From SCTD01 sp963781675 (GTDB taxonomy: Bacteria > Actinomycetota > Actinomycetes > Mycobacteriales > SCTD01): a stretch of 64,000 nt of DNA. Shown in pieces: positions 33,214 to 41,797 of this stretch. How positions within the stretch are numbered: the stretch's first letter is position 1; every line of letters begins with the position of its first letter. The position numbers and the translations under genes are program-made. The stretch covers positions 434,001-498,000 of the forward strand of contig CAWAGF010000005.1 in the NCBI GenBank assembly GCA_963781675.1, read 5' to 3'. The notes under the pieces are model-generated. The model was given only the letters and a program-made list of their open reading frames with translations, had not been told where the DNA came from and did not search any database.

Positions 33214-34489
33214 GGTGGTGGTCCTCCTGCGGATCGTCGGCGCGGCGCACGAGCACCGTCCCGATGCGGTTGCGGCGCCCCTTGGCGCTCTCGGCGACGA
33301 GCACCAGCCCGCCGACCTCGGCGGTGGCGCCCGGGATGGGGACGCGACCGAGCGCGACGGCCAGCAGGCCGCCGACCGTCTCGACGTCCTCGTGCGGCAG
33401 CTCCACGCCGTAGAGCTCCTCGAGGTCCTCGATCGGCAGGCGGGCGGTCACGCGCCGCACGTGCTCGTCGACGTCCTCGACCGGCGGGGCCTCGCGGTCG
33501 TACTCGTCGGTGATCTCGCCGACGATCTCCTCGAGCACGTCCTCGATGGTGACCAGCCCGGCCGTGCCGCCGTACTCGTCGACGACGACGGCGATGTGCC
33601 CGAGCTCGGTCTGCATCTCGCGCAGCAGCTGGTCGACCGGCTTGCTCTCCGGCACGAACACCGCGTCGCGCAGGACCTCCTCGACCTTCACGCTGCCGCC
33701 GCCCTCGGTGCGCTCCTTGCGGACCAGGTCCTTGAGGTAGGCGACGCCGAGCACGTCGTCGGCGTTCTCGCCCACGACCGGGATCCGGCTGAAGCCGCTG
33801 CGCAGCAGGAGGTTCAGCGCCTGCTTGACGGTCTTGCCGCGCTCGATGGTGACGATGTCGGTGCGCGGGACCATGACCTCGCGCACGATCGTGTCGCCCA
33901 GCTCGAAGACCGAGTTGATCATGTCGCGCTCGCTGCGCTCGACGACGCCGCGCTCCTGCGCGATCTCGACCAGGTCGCGCAGCTCGGCCTCGGAGGAGAA
34001 CGGCCCCTCGCGGAAGCCCTTGCCCGGGGTGAGCGCGTTGCCGACCAGGATGAGCAGCCGCGGCAGCGGGCCGAACACCTTCGTCAGCGCGAGCGCGACA
34101 CCCGCGCCGAGCAGCGCGACGCGCTCGGCCTGCTGGCGGCCGATGGTGCGCGGGGCGACGCCGATGAAGACGTAGCTGACGATCGTCATGACCGCGACCG
34201 CCACGACGACGGCGAGCGAGCCGGAGATGCGGTCGACGCAGTACGAGACGACGACGCCGGCGGCGGCCAGCTCGAAGAGCAGGCGCAGCAGCAGGAGCAG
34301 GTTGAGGCTGCGCGGCGGATCGGCGAGGACCCGGGCCAGTCGCTGGGCTCCGCTGCGGCCCTCGCGGACGAGCTCGTCGACGCGCACGCGGGAGACCCGG
34401 GCGAGCGCCGCTTCGAGGCAGCCGAGCAGCCCGGCCAGCACGACGAAGCCGACGGCGCTGACGAGCGGCAGGACCTCGGTGCTCGTCAC
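33206..34489 (-). CDS. CorC/hemolysin-family membrane protein with CBS pair
   Basis: Protein of 427 residues: a DUF21-type N-terminal membrane domain with about four helices, a CBS pair (REVMVPRTDIVTIERGKTV, FSRIPVVGENADDVLGVAYL, HIAVVVDEYGGTAGLVTIED) and a C-terminal CorC/HlyC domain. Related proteins act in magnesium or cobalt export; here this is inferred. GTG 34489 has TAGGAT seven bases upstream, indicating leaderless transcription. The longer frame to 34537 runs into the promoter. It is divergent from znuA. Confidence 0.9.
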   Translation of the reverse strand: MTSTEVLPLVSAVGFVVLAGLLGCLEAALARVSRVRVDELVREGRSGAQRLARVLADPPRSLNLLLLLRLLFELAAAGVVVSYCVDRISGSLAVVVAVAVMTIVSYVFIGVAPRTIGRQQAERVALLGAGVALALTKVFGPLPRLLILVGNALTPGKGFREGPFSSEAELRDLVEIAQERGVVERSERDMINSVFELGDTIVREVMVPRTDIVTIERGKTVKQALNLLLRSGFSRIPVVGENADDVLGVAYLKDLVRKERTEGGGSVKVEEVLRDAVFVPESKPVDQLLREMQTELGHIAVVVDEYGGTAGLVTIEDVLEEIVGEITDEYDREAPPVEDVDEHVRRVTARLPIEDLEELYGVELPHEDVETVGGLLAVALGRVPIPGATAEVGGLVLVAESAKGRRNRIGTVLVRRADDPQEDHHRA

Positions 34490-34496
34490 CCGGTCG

Positions 34497-34502
34497 ATCC
34501 TA
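34497..34502 (-). promoter_or_regulatory. -10 element, leaderless start of the CorC-era operon
   Basis: TAGGAT on the minus strand, seven bases before GTG 34489. It lies about 20 bases from the Zur-like operator of the divergent zinc cassette. Confidence 0.5.
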
Positions 34503-34521
34503 CCGAGCGCGCTGTCGGTAC

Positions 34522-34536
34522 TGACAACCGTTCTCA
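34522..34536. promoter_or_regulatory. Zur-like operator
   Basis: TGACAACCGTTCTCA is a 15-base imperfect palindrome (12 of 15 bases symmetric) resembling Fur/Zur boxes with TGA...TCA ends. It is centred about 29 bases before the znuA start codon, so bound repressor would cover the -35 region. The last gene of the downstream cassette encodes a Zur-type protein. Confidence 0.6.
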
Positions 34537-34545
34537 ACAGGGTGC

Positions 34546-34551
34546 TACCGT
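34546..34551 (+). promoter_or_regulatory. -10 element, leaderless start of znuA
   Basis: TACCGT ends exactly six bases before GTG 34558. The Zur-like palindrome lies ten bases upstream of it. Confidence 0.6.
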
Positions 34552-34557
34552 CGTCGC

Positions 34558-35439
34558 GTGCGCCTCCTCCTCCCGCTCGCCCTCTGCGCGGCCCTCGCGG
34601 CCTGCGGCACGGCCGGGCCCGGCGGCGAGGACGGCGGTCCGCTCCAGGTGACGGCGGCCTTCTACCCGTACGCGTTCCTCGTGGAGCGGGTCGGCGGAGC
34701 GGACGTCGAGCTGTCGACGCTGACCCGCCCCGGCGCCGAGCCGCACGACCTCGAGCTCACGCCGAAGCAGGTCGGCGCGCTGGGCGAGAGCGACCTCGTC
34801 GTCTACGCGGCGGGCTTCCAGCCGGCCCTGGACGACGCCGTCGCGCAGCAGGCCGCCGACCACGCGTTCGACGCCGGCAGCGCGGTCGAGCTCCTGGAGG
34901 GCAGCGGGCCGGGCTCCGACGGCGAGGGCGCCGACCCGCACCTGTGGCTGGACCCGACGCGCTACGCCGAGGTCGCCGACGCGCTGGCCGACCGGCTCGC
35001 CGACCTGCGGCCGGAGCGCGCCGCGGCCTTCGCGCAACGGGCCGCCGCGCTGCGCACCGACCTGAAGTCGCTCGATCGGGAGATCGCAGCCGGGCTGCGC
35101 ACCTGCGCGCGGCGGGAGGTGGTGACGAGCCACGACGCCTTCGGCTACCTCGCGGCGCGGTACGACCTGGAGCAGATCGCCGTCACCGGCATCCGGCCGG
35201 AGCAGGAGCCCACCCCGCGACGGCTCGCCGACGTCGCGCGGCTGGCCGAGGAGCGCGGCGTGACGACGGTCTTCTTCGAGGAGCTGGTCAGCCCGCGCAC
35301 CGCCGAGTCGCTGGCCCGCGAGGTGGGCGCGAAGGCCGCCGTGCTCAGCCCGCTGGAGGGGCCGCCGGAGCAGGGCGACTACCTGACCGCGATGCGCACG
35401 AACCTGCAGACGCTCCGCACCGCACTGGGGTGCACGTGA
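34558..35439 (+). CDS. znuA: Zinc ABC transporter, substrate-binding lipoprotein
   Basis: Extracellular zinc-binding protein of 293 residues, anchored by the lipobox LAAC near residue 15. It belongs to the cluster A-I metal receptors: metal ligands His in GAEPHDLELTP, His in ADPHLWLDP, His in VVTSHDAFGYLA and an acidic residue in VFFEELVSP. The His-rich loop of many ZnuA proteins is replaced by a short acidic stretch (SGPGSDGEGAD). First gene of znuA-znuC-znuB-zur; the TGA overlaps the znuC GTG. Confidence 0.93.
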   Translation: MRLLLPLALCAALAACGTAGPGGEDGGPLQVTAAFYPYAFLVERVGGADVELSTLTRPGAEPHDLELTPKQVGALGESDLVVYAAGFQPALDDAVAQQAADHAFDAGSAVELLEGSGPGSDGEGADPHLWLDPTRYAEVADALADRLADLRPERAAAFAQRAAALRTDLKSLDREIAAGLRTCARREVVTSHDAFGYLAARYDLEQIAVTGIRPEQEPTPRRLADVARLAEERGVTTVFFEELVSPRTAESLAREVGAKAAVLSPLEGPPEQGDYLTAMRTNLQTLRTALGCT

Positions 35440-36197
35440 GCGCCGTCGTCGAGGTGCGCGGCGCGGCGGTCGCCTACGACCGGCGGCCGGCCCTGGCCGA
35501 CATCGACCTGACGGTGACGGCCGGCGAGGTCGTGGCCGTGCTGGGCGCCAACGGCTCGGGCAAGTCGACGCTCATCCGCACCCTGCTCGGGCTGGTCCCG
35601 CTGACGGCCGGGTCCGTGTCGCTGTTCGGGACGCCGCTGGCCCGCTTCGCCGACTGGCCGCGCATCGGGTACGTCCCGCAGCGCGTGGGCGCCGCCACCG
35701 GGGTGCCGGCCACCGTGCGCGAGGTCGTCTCCTCCGGGCGGCTGCCGCGCATGAGCCGGCTGCGCCGGATGTCGCCTGCCGACCGGGCCGCGGTCGACCG
35801 CGCGCTGGAGGTGGTCGGGCTGGCGGACCGCGCCGGCCGCAGCGTGTCCACCCTGTCCGGCGGGCAGCAGCAGCGGGTGCTCATCGCGCGCGCGCTCACC
35901 TGCGAGCCGGAGCTGCTCGTCCTCGACGAGCCCACCTCCGGCGTCGACCTGGCCAGTCAGGCCGCGCTCGCCGACGCGCTGCGGCTGCTCGTCGACGAGG
36001 GGGTCACCGTGGTCAACGTCGCGCACGAGCTGGGGCCGATGCACGCGCTGGTCACCCGTGCGGTGACGCTCGCCGACGGGCGGGTGCTGCACGACGGGCC
36101 GCCGCCCGAGCTGGAGCACCTGCACCTGCACGACCCGGAGCACGCGCACCCGCCGCACTCGGCACCGCCGGCGCCGTCCGCATGGGGGCTGCTGTGA
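35436..36197 (+). CDS. znuC: Zinc ABC transporter, ATP-binding protein with His-rich tail
   Basis: ATPase of 253 residues. Walker A VLGANGSGKST, Q-loop GYVPQRVG, signature STLSGGQQQRV and Walker B LLVLDEPTSG are intact; the H-loop His is in NVAHELG. The C-terminus LEHLHLHDPEHAHPPH has seven His in sixteen residues, likely a local zinc-binding or sensing tail. The GTG start overlaps the znuA stop. Confidence 0.93.
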   Translation: MSAVVEVRGAAVAYDRRPALADIDLTVTAGEVVAVLGANGSGKSTLIRTLLGLVPLTAGSVSLFGTPLARFADWPRIGYVPQRVGAATGVPATVREVVSSGRLPRMSRLRRMSPADRAAVDRALEVVGLADRAGRSVSTLSGGQQQRVLIARALTCEPELLVLDEPTSGVDLASQAALADALRLLVDEGVTVVNVAHELGPMHALVTRAVTLADGRVLHDGPPPELEHLHLHDPEHAHPPHSAPPAPSAWGLL

Positions 36198-36246
36198 GCG
36201 GAGCGGGCGTCACGGGGGACGCGCGGATGCCGTCGTCGGCTGCGGG

Positions 36247-37080
36247 GTGCCGGCGGTGAACCCGCTGGCGCTCGACTTCATGCAGCGGGCCCTGCTCGCA
36301 GCGCTGCTCGTCGGCCTGGCCGCTCCCGCCGTCGGTGTCTTCCTCGTGCAGCGCCGGCTCGCCCTGATGGGCGACGGCATCGGGCACATCGCCCTGACCG
36401 GCGTCGCGCTCGGCTTCCTGCTCGGCACCGCGCCGGTGCTCACCGCCGTGGTCGTCGCGACGATCGGCGCCGTCGTCATCGAGCTGGTCCGCCAGTCCGG
36501 GCGCACCAGCGGCGACGTCGCCCTCGCGCTCATGTTCTACGGCGGCATCGCGGGTGGGGTGCTGCTCATCGGGCTGTCCAGCGAGGGTACGAACGCCAAC
36601 CTGCTGGCCTACCTGTTCGGCTCGCTCACGTCGGTCTCGCCGTCGGACGTCGGCGTCATCAGCGCGCTGTCGGCGGTGCTGCTGCTGACGGTGGCCGTCA
36701 CCGGCCGCGAGCTGTTCGCGGTGTGCCACGACGAGGAGCACGCCCGCGTCGCCGGCCTGCCGGTCCGCACGCTCAACCTGCTGCTCGCGGTCATGGCGGC
36801 CGTCACCGTCACGGTCGCGATGCGCGTCGTCGGGCTGCTGCTCGTCAGCGCGCTGATGGTCGTGCCGGTCGCGACCGCCCAGCAGCTGGTGCGCGGGTTC
36901 CGCGCGACCGTCGTCGTCGCCCTCGCCGTCGGCGTGGTCGCCTCGCTCTCCGGCGTGCTGGGCAGCTACTACGCCGACACCGCTCCCGGCGCGATGATCG
37001 TCGTGGTGGCGCTCGGCTTCTTCCTGCTGGCCAGCACGGCCGGCGCCCTCGTACGACGGTCGCGGGCGGTGCCCGCATGA
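36247..37080 (+). CDS. znuB: Zinc ABC transporter, membrane permease
   Basis: ABC-3 family permease of 277 residues with about eight membrane helices. The segment LVQRRLALMGDGIGHIALTG matches the family's conserved cytoplasmic loop that contacts the ATPase. LMVVPVATAQQLVRGF near the C-terminus is also typical. GTG 36247 is used, with GTG 36256 as alternative; GGGGTG-type bases lie upstream. The TGA overlaps the zur ATG. Confidence 0.93.
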   Translation: MPAVNPLALDFMQRALLAALLVGLAAPAVGVFLVQRRLALMGDGIGHIALTGVALGFLLGTAPVLTAVVVATIGAVVIELVRQSGRTSGDVALALMFYGGIAGGVLLIGLSSEGTNANLLAYLFGSLTSVSPSDVGVISALSAVLLLTVAVTGRELFAVCHDEEHARVAGLPVRTLNLLLAVMAAVTVTVAMRVVGLLLVSALMVVPVATAQQLVRGFRATVVVALAVGVVASLSGVLGSYYADTAPGAMIVVVALGFFLLASTAGALVRRSRAVPA

Positions 37081-37484
37081 CCCGGCCGCTGCCCGGCGTG
37101 CGCACCACCCGCCAGCGCACCGCGGTCGCCGAGCTGCTCGAGCGGGTCGACGGCTTCAAGAGCGCGCAGGACCTGCACGACCTGCTGCGCGCCGACGGCG
37201 CCTCGGTCGGGCTGACCACCGTCTACCGGCACCTGCAGTCGCTGGCCGACGCGGGGCAGGTCGACGTCCTGCGCAACGACGACGGAGAGGCCGTCTACCG
37301 GCGCTGCCCGACCGACGCGCACCACCACCACCTGGTCTGCCGCTCCTGCGGGCGCAGCGTCGAGGTGGAGGGCCCGGAGGTCGAGGCCTGGGCGTCCGGC
37401 ATCGCCTCCGCGCACGGCTTCACCGACGTGGGCCACACCGTGGAGGTGTTCGGCACGTGCGGGGACTGCGCGCGGAGTACGTAG
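37077..37484 (+). CDS. zur: Zinc uptake regulator, Fur family
   Basis: Repressor of 135 residues that binds DNA when loaded with zinc. It has an N-terminal winged helix (TTRQRTAVAELLER, SVGLTTVYRHLQSLADAG) and a dimerisation domain with the structural zinc Cys pairs CRSCG and CGDC, and the regulatory stretch DAHHHHLVC. ATG overlaps the znuB stop (ATGA). As the last gene of the cassette it controls, it would give negative autoregulation through the operator at 34522. Confidence 0.93.
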   Translation: MTRPLPGVRTTRQRTAVAELLERVDGFKSAQDLHDLLRADGASVGLTTVYRHLQSLADAGQVDVLRNDDGEAVYRRCPTDAHHHHLVCRSCGRSVEVEGPEVEAWASGIASAHGFTDVGHTVEVFGTCGDCARST

Positions 37485-37518
37485 CCTGCGCTGGACCCCT
37501 GACGCGAGGAGCACGACC

Positions 37519-39121
37519 GTGGGCACCACCCGAGGCACCGCCATCGCCCTGGCCACCGCCGCCGGCGCCGCGCTCCTGCTCAGCGCGCTCCCTGCTCCCG
37601 CCGAGGAGCCGCCGGCTCCGCCCGCCACCCCGCAGGGCGCCTGCGGCCCGGGCTCGGTGCCGGAGACCGGCCTGCAGGGCCAGGTCCCGGCCGCCGACGT
37701 CGAGGCCGGCAAGGTCGCGGAGGGCTTCCGCTGCAACGTCCAGGTCGTCGGCCGGCACGGCCCATCAGGCGGGTTCAAGGTCGAGCGGTACGTCGACGCG
37801 GCGGGCCACGAGTGCGCCTTCTACGACACGACTCTGCTCTTCCCCACCAACGCCGGCAACCTCAGCGAGGGCCCGACGGGTGTCGCGGTGCTGGACATGG
37901 CGGACCCGGCGAAGCCGGAGCAGACGGCGACGCTCGTGACGCCCGCGATGCAGACGCCGCACGAGTCGCTGATCGTGAACACCGAGCGCGGGCTGCTGGC
38001 CGCGGTGGCCGGCAACCCGGTCTTCGCGCCGGGCCAGGTCGACCTCTACGACGTGAGCGAGGACTGCCGCGCGCCGCAGCTCCGCTCCTCGCTGCCGGTC
38101 GGCGTGCTCGGCCACGAGAGCGGCTTCTCGCCCGACGGGAACACCTTCTGGGCCGCGTCGCTCGGCGGCGGCATCCTCACCGCCGTCGACGTCACCGACC
38201 CGTCGCTGCCGCGCACGCTCTACGCCGGCCGGCACGACACGCACGCCGTGACGATCAGCGACGACGGCAACCGGCTGTACGCCGCGGCCGGGGCCGGCTT
38301 CCCCCGCAACGAGATCGGCCTGCCCGGCGAGGTCGACGGCCTCGCAGGTCCTCGACATCAGCTCCATCCAGAACCGGGATGCCGCACCGCGCCCCACCGT
38401 CATCAGCTCGCTCACCTGGCCGACCGTCACGATCCCGCAGTCCGCGATCCCGGTGACGATCGGCGGCAAGCCCTACCTCGTGGAGTCCGACGAGTTCTCC
38501 TACAACGGCAACCGCATCGCCGGGAACGGCCAGCGGGTGGGGGCGGCCCGCATCATCGACATCAGCGACGAGAAGGCGCCGAAGGTCGTGTCCGACCTGC
38601 GCCTGGAGGTGCACGACCCGAAGGTGCGACCGTCCCTGGCGGCCGACCCGGACGCCACGAGCTCCACCGGCGGCTACGCGGGCCACTACTGCGCCGTGCC
38701 CAAGCGCACCGACCCCGGCATCGTCGCCTGCTCGATGCTGGCGTCCGGGCTGCGCGTGTTCGACGTCCGCGACCCGCTGAAGCCCAGGGAGATCGCGTAC
38801 TTCGTCGCGCCGGTGCCGGCCGGCGGCTCGGCCAACTCCGCCTTCTCCAGCGCGAGCTTCGTGCCGGAGCGCAACGAGATCTGGTACTCCGACGGCGGCA
38901 CCGGCTTCTACGCGCTGCGCCTCACGAACGGCGTCTGGCAGCAGGGGGCGGCCGCTCCCGTCGCCGCGCCGCCCGCGCCGGTGCAGGCCCCGCCCGCCGA
39001 GGCCGCGCCCGCTCCGAACGGCTCGCTGCCGGCCACCGGGCTCGCGGTGCCGCTGGGCGCAGGCCTCGTGCTGCTGCTCGCCGCGCTGGGCGTGCGCCGG
39101 GTGAACGCCCGTCAGGCCTGA
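37519..39121 (+). CDS. LPXTG-anchored LVIVD-repeat surface protein, interrupted by an apparent +1 frameshift
   Basis: About 533 residues after repair. Signal peptide (AIALATAAGAALLLSALPAPA), then LVIVD-type blades (TGVAVLDMADPAKPEQTA, GQVDLYDVSEDC, GILTAVDVTDPSLPRTLY, ARIIDISDEKAPKVVSDL, GLRVFDVRDPLKPREIAYF). It ends with a Pro/Ala linker and LPATG, a hydrophobic stretch and RRVNARQA, the sortase sorting signal. The frame breaks near 38341-38346; removing one base restores QVLDISSIQNRDAAPRPTV in frame. It begins 34 bases after zur, with its own -10-like TAGCCT. Paralogue of the protein at 30585. Confidence 0.82.
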
Positions 39122-39606
39122 GCGGACCGCCAGGAGCTGAGCAGCTCGCCCTGCAGGCCGAACATCTCGGCGTGCTCCTCGGGCTCGCCGTGGTCGTAGC
39201 CGAGCAGGTGCAGGACGCCGTGGACGACCAGCAGCTCGAGCTCTGCCTGGCGGGGATGACCGGCGGCCACCGCCCCCTTCTCGGCGTACTCGGGGCAGAG
39301 CACGACGTCGCCGAGAAGCGTCGGCATCTCGTCCTCCGCGTCCTCGGGGCCGTGCCCCGACCCGTGCACGACGCCTCGGGAGCCGCGGAGGTCCAGCTCG
39401 TCCTGCACGAAGGCGAGGACGTCTGTCGGCCCCTCCTCGCCCATGTACTGCTCCCGCATCTGCGCCATGCGCTCGACGTCGACGAGCGAGATGGCGAGCT
39501 CCGCCAGCGGCGACACCCCCATGTGGTCGAGCACGTGCCGGCCGGCCGACGCGAGGGCGAGCTCGTCGACCGCCTGCCCCGACTCGTTCAGGACCTCGAT
39601 GCTCAT
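39112..39606 (-). CDS. ybeY: Endoribonuclease YbeY
   Basis: Metal-dependent RNase involved in 16S rRNA maturation and ribosome quality control. The 164-residue protein has the zinc motif HGVLHLLGYDHGEPEEH (H-x3-H-x5-H type). The ATG overlaps the phoH stop (ATGA), the usual phoH-ybeY pair. Its end overlaps the convergent LVIVD gene by ten bases. Confidence 0.95.
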   Translation of the reverse strand: MSIEVLNESGQAVDELALASAGRHVLDHMGVSPLAELAISLVDVERMAQMREQYMGEEGPTDVLAFVQDELDLRGSRGVVHGSGHGPEDAEDEMPTLLGDVVLCPEYAEKGAVAAGHPRQAELELLVVHGVLHLLGYDHGEPEEHAEMFGLQGELLSSWRSAQA

Positions 39607-41726
39607 CGCGAGCGCCGGGCGTCGTCGCGCCGGCCCGGCGTGCGCTGCGGGCCGCGCGCGCTCTCCCTCTCCGCGTCGTACTGCGCGTAGGCGTCGACGA
39701 TCCGCCCGACCAGCTTGTGGCGCACGACGTCCTGCGAGGACAGCGTCGCGAAGTGCACGTCCTCCACGCCGTCGAGGATGTCGCGCACGACGCGCAGGCC
39801 GCTGGTCGCGCCGCCCGGCAGGTCGACCTGGGTGACGTCGCCGGTGACCACGATCCTGCTGCCGAAGCCGAGGCGGGTCAGGAACATCTTCATCTGCTCG
39901 GCGGTGGTGTTCTGCGCCTCGTCGAGGATGATGAACGCGTCGTTGAGCGTGTTGTGCGTGACGAGGAAGTCCTCGGTCACGTAGAGCGAGTCCTGCGCCC
40001 CGACCGAGATGCACACGCACTCGGCCTCCCCGGCCGGCTCGATGCTGTCGACGAACCGCATCGGCCGTCCGCCACCGGTTGCGTCGTACAGCGCCGCCTT
40101 GCGCGCCAGGCGGAAGGGCGCCATCCCCTGCGGCAGCCGGATGTCGAGGACGTGAGCGTCGCTCCGGTGCTCGACCGGGCGTCCTCCTGCCAACCCGGGC
40201 CTGCGTCCCTCAGCCGGGCGGGTGCGCACGTACGCGACCCCGCCAAGGGAGCGCACGAGCCACACCACGTCGTCGCGCAGCTGGTCCGAGCAGGTCGTGT
40301 ACTGGATGCGGCACGTGCGGCCGTCCTGCGTGACCGGCCCGCCGTCGGTGTCCAGCAGCCCCTGCAGGAGCGCCAGGCGCACGGCCACCGAGTTGACCAG
40401 GTAGGCCGGCGGGATGAACTTCGTCGTGGAGCGCGTCCCCGCCAGCTGCAGCTCGCGCAGGACCCCGGTGACCGGGTTCTCGGTCAGCAGCCCTCCGCGG
40501 TGGTAGCCCTGGTGCCGCAGCACGTCGTCGCCGGCGCGTGACGCCGGGCGCAGCTCGATCTGCGGCAGCGCCGCCTCCAGCGCCTGCGCCAGCTCAGGGT
40601 CCCGAGTGGAGAAGCTGGGCGTGGTCGACGTCGTCAGGCAGCCGTCGCCGAGGAGCAGGCCGAGCGCGTACGGGTCCATCGGGACCTCGCTCGGCGCGAA
40701 CTCCACCGGCGAGACGACAGGCAGCTCGAACGTGCGGGCGTGCGCGGTGCGCAGGTTCCCGACCATGTCGCTGGTCTGCACGACCCGCCCGGCCCTGCCG
40801 CGCCGGCGGTCGGCAGGTGTCGTGACGAACCAGAGGTGCTCGCCGCACGCACGGGTCGAGGCGCCGTCCTGCGTGCGCAGGCGGAACACCGGCTTGCGGC
40901 CCTGCGGGTAGACGGCGAGCACCGGCGTGGGGCGGCCGTCCGAGCCGATGACGAGGTCGCCGACCTCGAGCTCACCGATGGGGCGGGTGCCCTCCGGCGT
41001 CATCACCGGCGTGTCGACCGGCATCGCGCGGCCGCGCATGTACGCCAGCGGCGCCACCTCGATCGTCCCGGCCGCCATCAGCTTGGGGATCGACTCGGGG
41101 TCCAGCATGTCGTGCAGCGCGTCGTACAGCGGGCGCAGGTACGGGTCGATCTTGTCGAACAGCGTGCCGGGCAGGAAGCCGAGCCGCTCCCCCGCCTCGA
41201 CCGCGGGACGGGTCAGGATGATCCGGTTGACCTGCTTGGCCTGCAGCGCCTGCACGGCCTTGGCCATCGCCAGGTAGGTCTTGCCGGTGCCGGCGGGGCC
41301 GACGCCGAACACGATCGTGTGCTTGTCGATCGCCTCGACGTAGCGCTTCTGGTTGACCGTCTTCGGGCGGATGGTGCGGCCGCGGTTCGAGAGGATGTTG
41401 AGCGTCAGGACCTCGGCGGGCTTGCCCTCGGACTGCTGCAGCATCGAGGCGCTGCGCTCGACCGCGTCGGGCGTGAGCGTCTCGCCCTTGGCCAGCAGCG
41501 CGATGAGCTGCTCGAACAGCAGCACCCCCAGCGCGTTGTCCTTCGCCGAGCCGGTGAGGGTGACCTCGTTGCCGCGGACGTGCACGTCGCTGGTCAGCAC
41601 CCGCTCGACGGTGCGCAGCACCTCGTCGCGGTGGCCCAGGAGGGCGACCATGGACTGCTCGGCAGGGACGACGATCTTGCTGACGACGCGCTCGACCTTG
41701 GCGGTCGTCGGGGAGGTGTGGGGCAT
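39603..41726 (-). CDS. phoH: PhoH-family ATPase containing an intein
   Basis: PhoH-like P-loop ATPase, probably an RNA helicase or RNA-metabolism factor working with YbeY. The 707-residue precursor is about twice the normal size. Residues 1-233 and 593-707 are the two exteins, together 348 residues, the usual length. Walker A is GPAGTGKT (143-150) and Walker B IILDEAQ (599-605). The insertion separates YMRGR from TLNDAF, six residues before Walker B, so the unspliced protein should be inactive. Residues 234-592 form the intein. Followed by ybeY, era-operon genes further on. Confidence 0.95.
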   Translation of the reverse strand: MPHTSPTTAKVERVVSKIVVPAEQSMVALLGHRDEVLRTVERVLTSDVHVRGNEVTLTGSAKDNALGVLLFEQLIALLAKGETLTPDAVERSASMLQQSEGKPAEVLTLNILSNRGRTIRPKTVNQKRYVEAIDKHTIVFGVGPAGTGKTYLAMAKAVQALQAKQVNRIILTRPAVEAGERLGFLPGTLFDKIDPYLRPLYDALHDMLDPESIPKLMAAGTIEVAPLAYMRGRAMPVDTPVMTPEGTRPIGELEVGDLVIGSDGRPTPVLAVYPQGRKPVFRLRTQDGASTRACGEHLWFVTTPADRRRGRAGRVVQTSDMVGNLRTAHARTFELPVVSPVEFAPSEVPMDPYALGLLLGDGCLTTSTTPSFSTRDPELAQALEAALPQIELRPASRAGDDVLRHQGYHRGGLLTENPVTGVLRELQLAGTRSTTKFIPPAYLVNSVAVRLALLQGLLDTDGGPVTQDGRTCRIQYTTCSDQLRDDVVWLVRSLGGVAYVRTRPAEGRRPGLAGGRPVEHRSDAHVLDIRLPQGMAPFRLARKAALYDATGGGRPMRFVDSIEPAGEAECVCISVGAQDSLYVTEDFLVTHNTLNDAFIILDEAQNTTAEQMKMFLTRLGFGSRIVVTGDVTQVDLPGGATSGLRVVRDILDGVEDVHFATLSSQDVVRHKLVGRIVDAYAQYDAERESARGPQRTPGRRDDARRSR
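39951..41027 (-). mobile_element. Class 3 intein with LAGLIDADG endonuclease, in phoH
   Basis: 359-residue intein. Position 1 is Ala, so the usual N-terminal Cys/Ser nucleophile is missing. The precursor instead shows the class 3 triad: Trp299 two residues after the block B His297 (GEHLWF), Cys572 in block F (VCISV) and Thr590 before the terminal His591-Asn592 (LVTHN); +1 is Thr593. Block A is TPVMTPEGTRPIGELEVGD. Two endonuclease dodecapeptides, ALGLLLGDGCL (354-364) and ALLQGLLDTDGG (452-463), keep their acidic residues, so homing activity may persist. Base composition resembles the host gene. Confidence 0.92.
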
Positions 41727-41797
41727 GGGGTCGGCGGCTGCCGTTCGCCTGCTCTCGGGGGGAGTCCGGTGGGACCCCTAGATTACCCGCGCCCCGC

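Noticed and set aside
40079..41000. The phoH insertion as a fused regulatory domain instead of an intein
   Set aside because: Splice blocks A, B, F and G, terminal His-Asn with +1 Thr and the exact rejoining of PhoH extein sequence make an intein far more likely.
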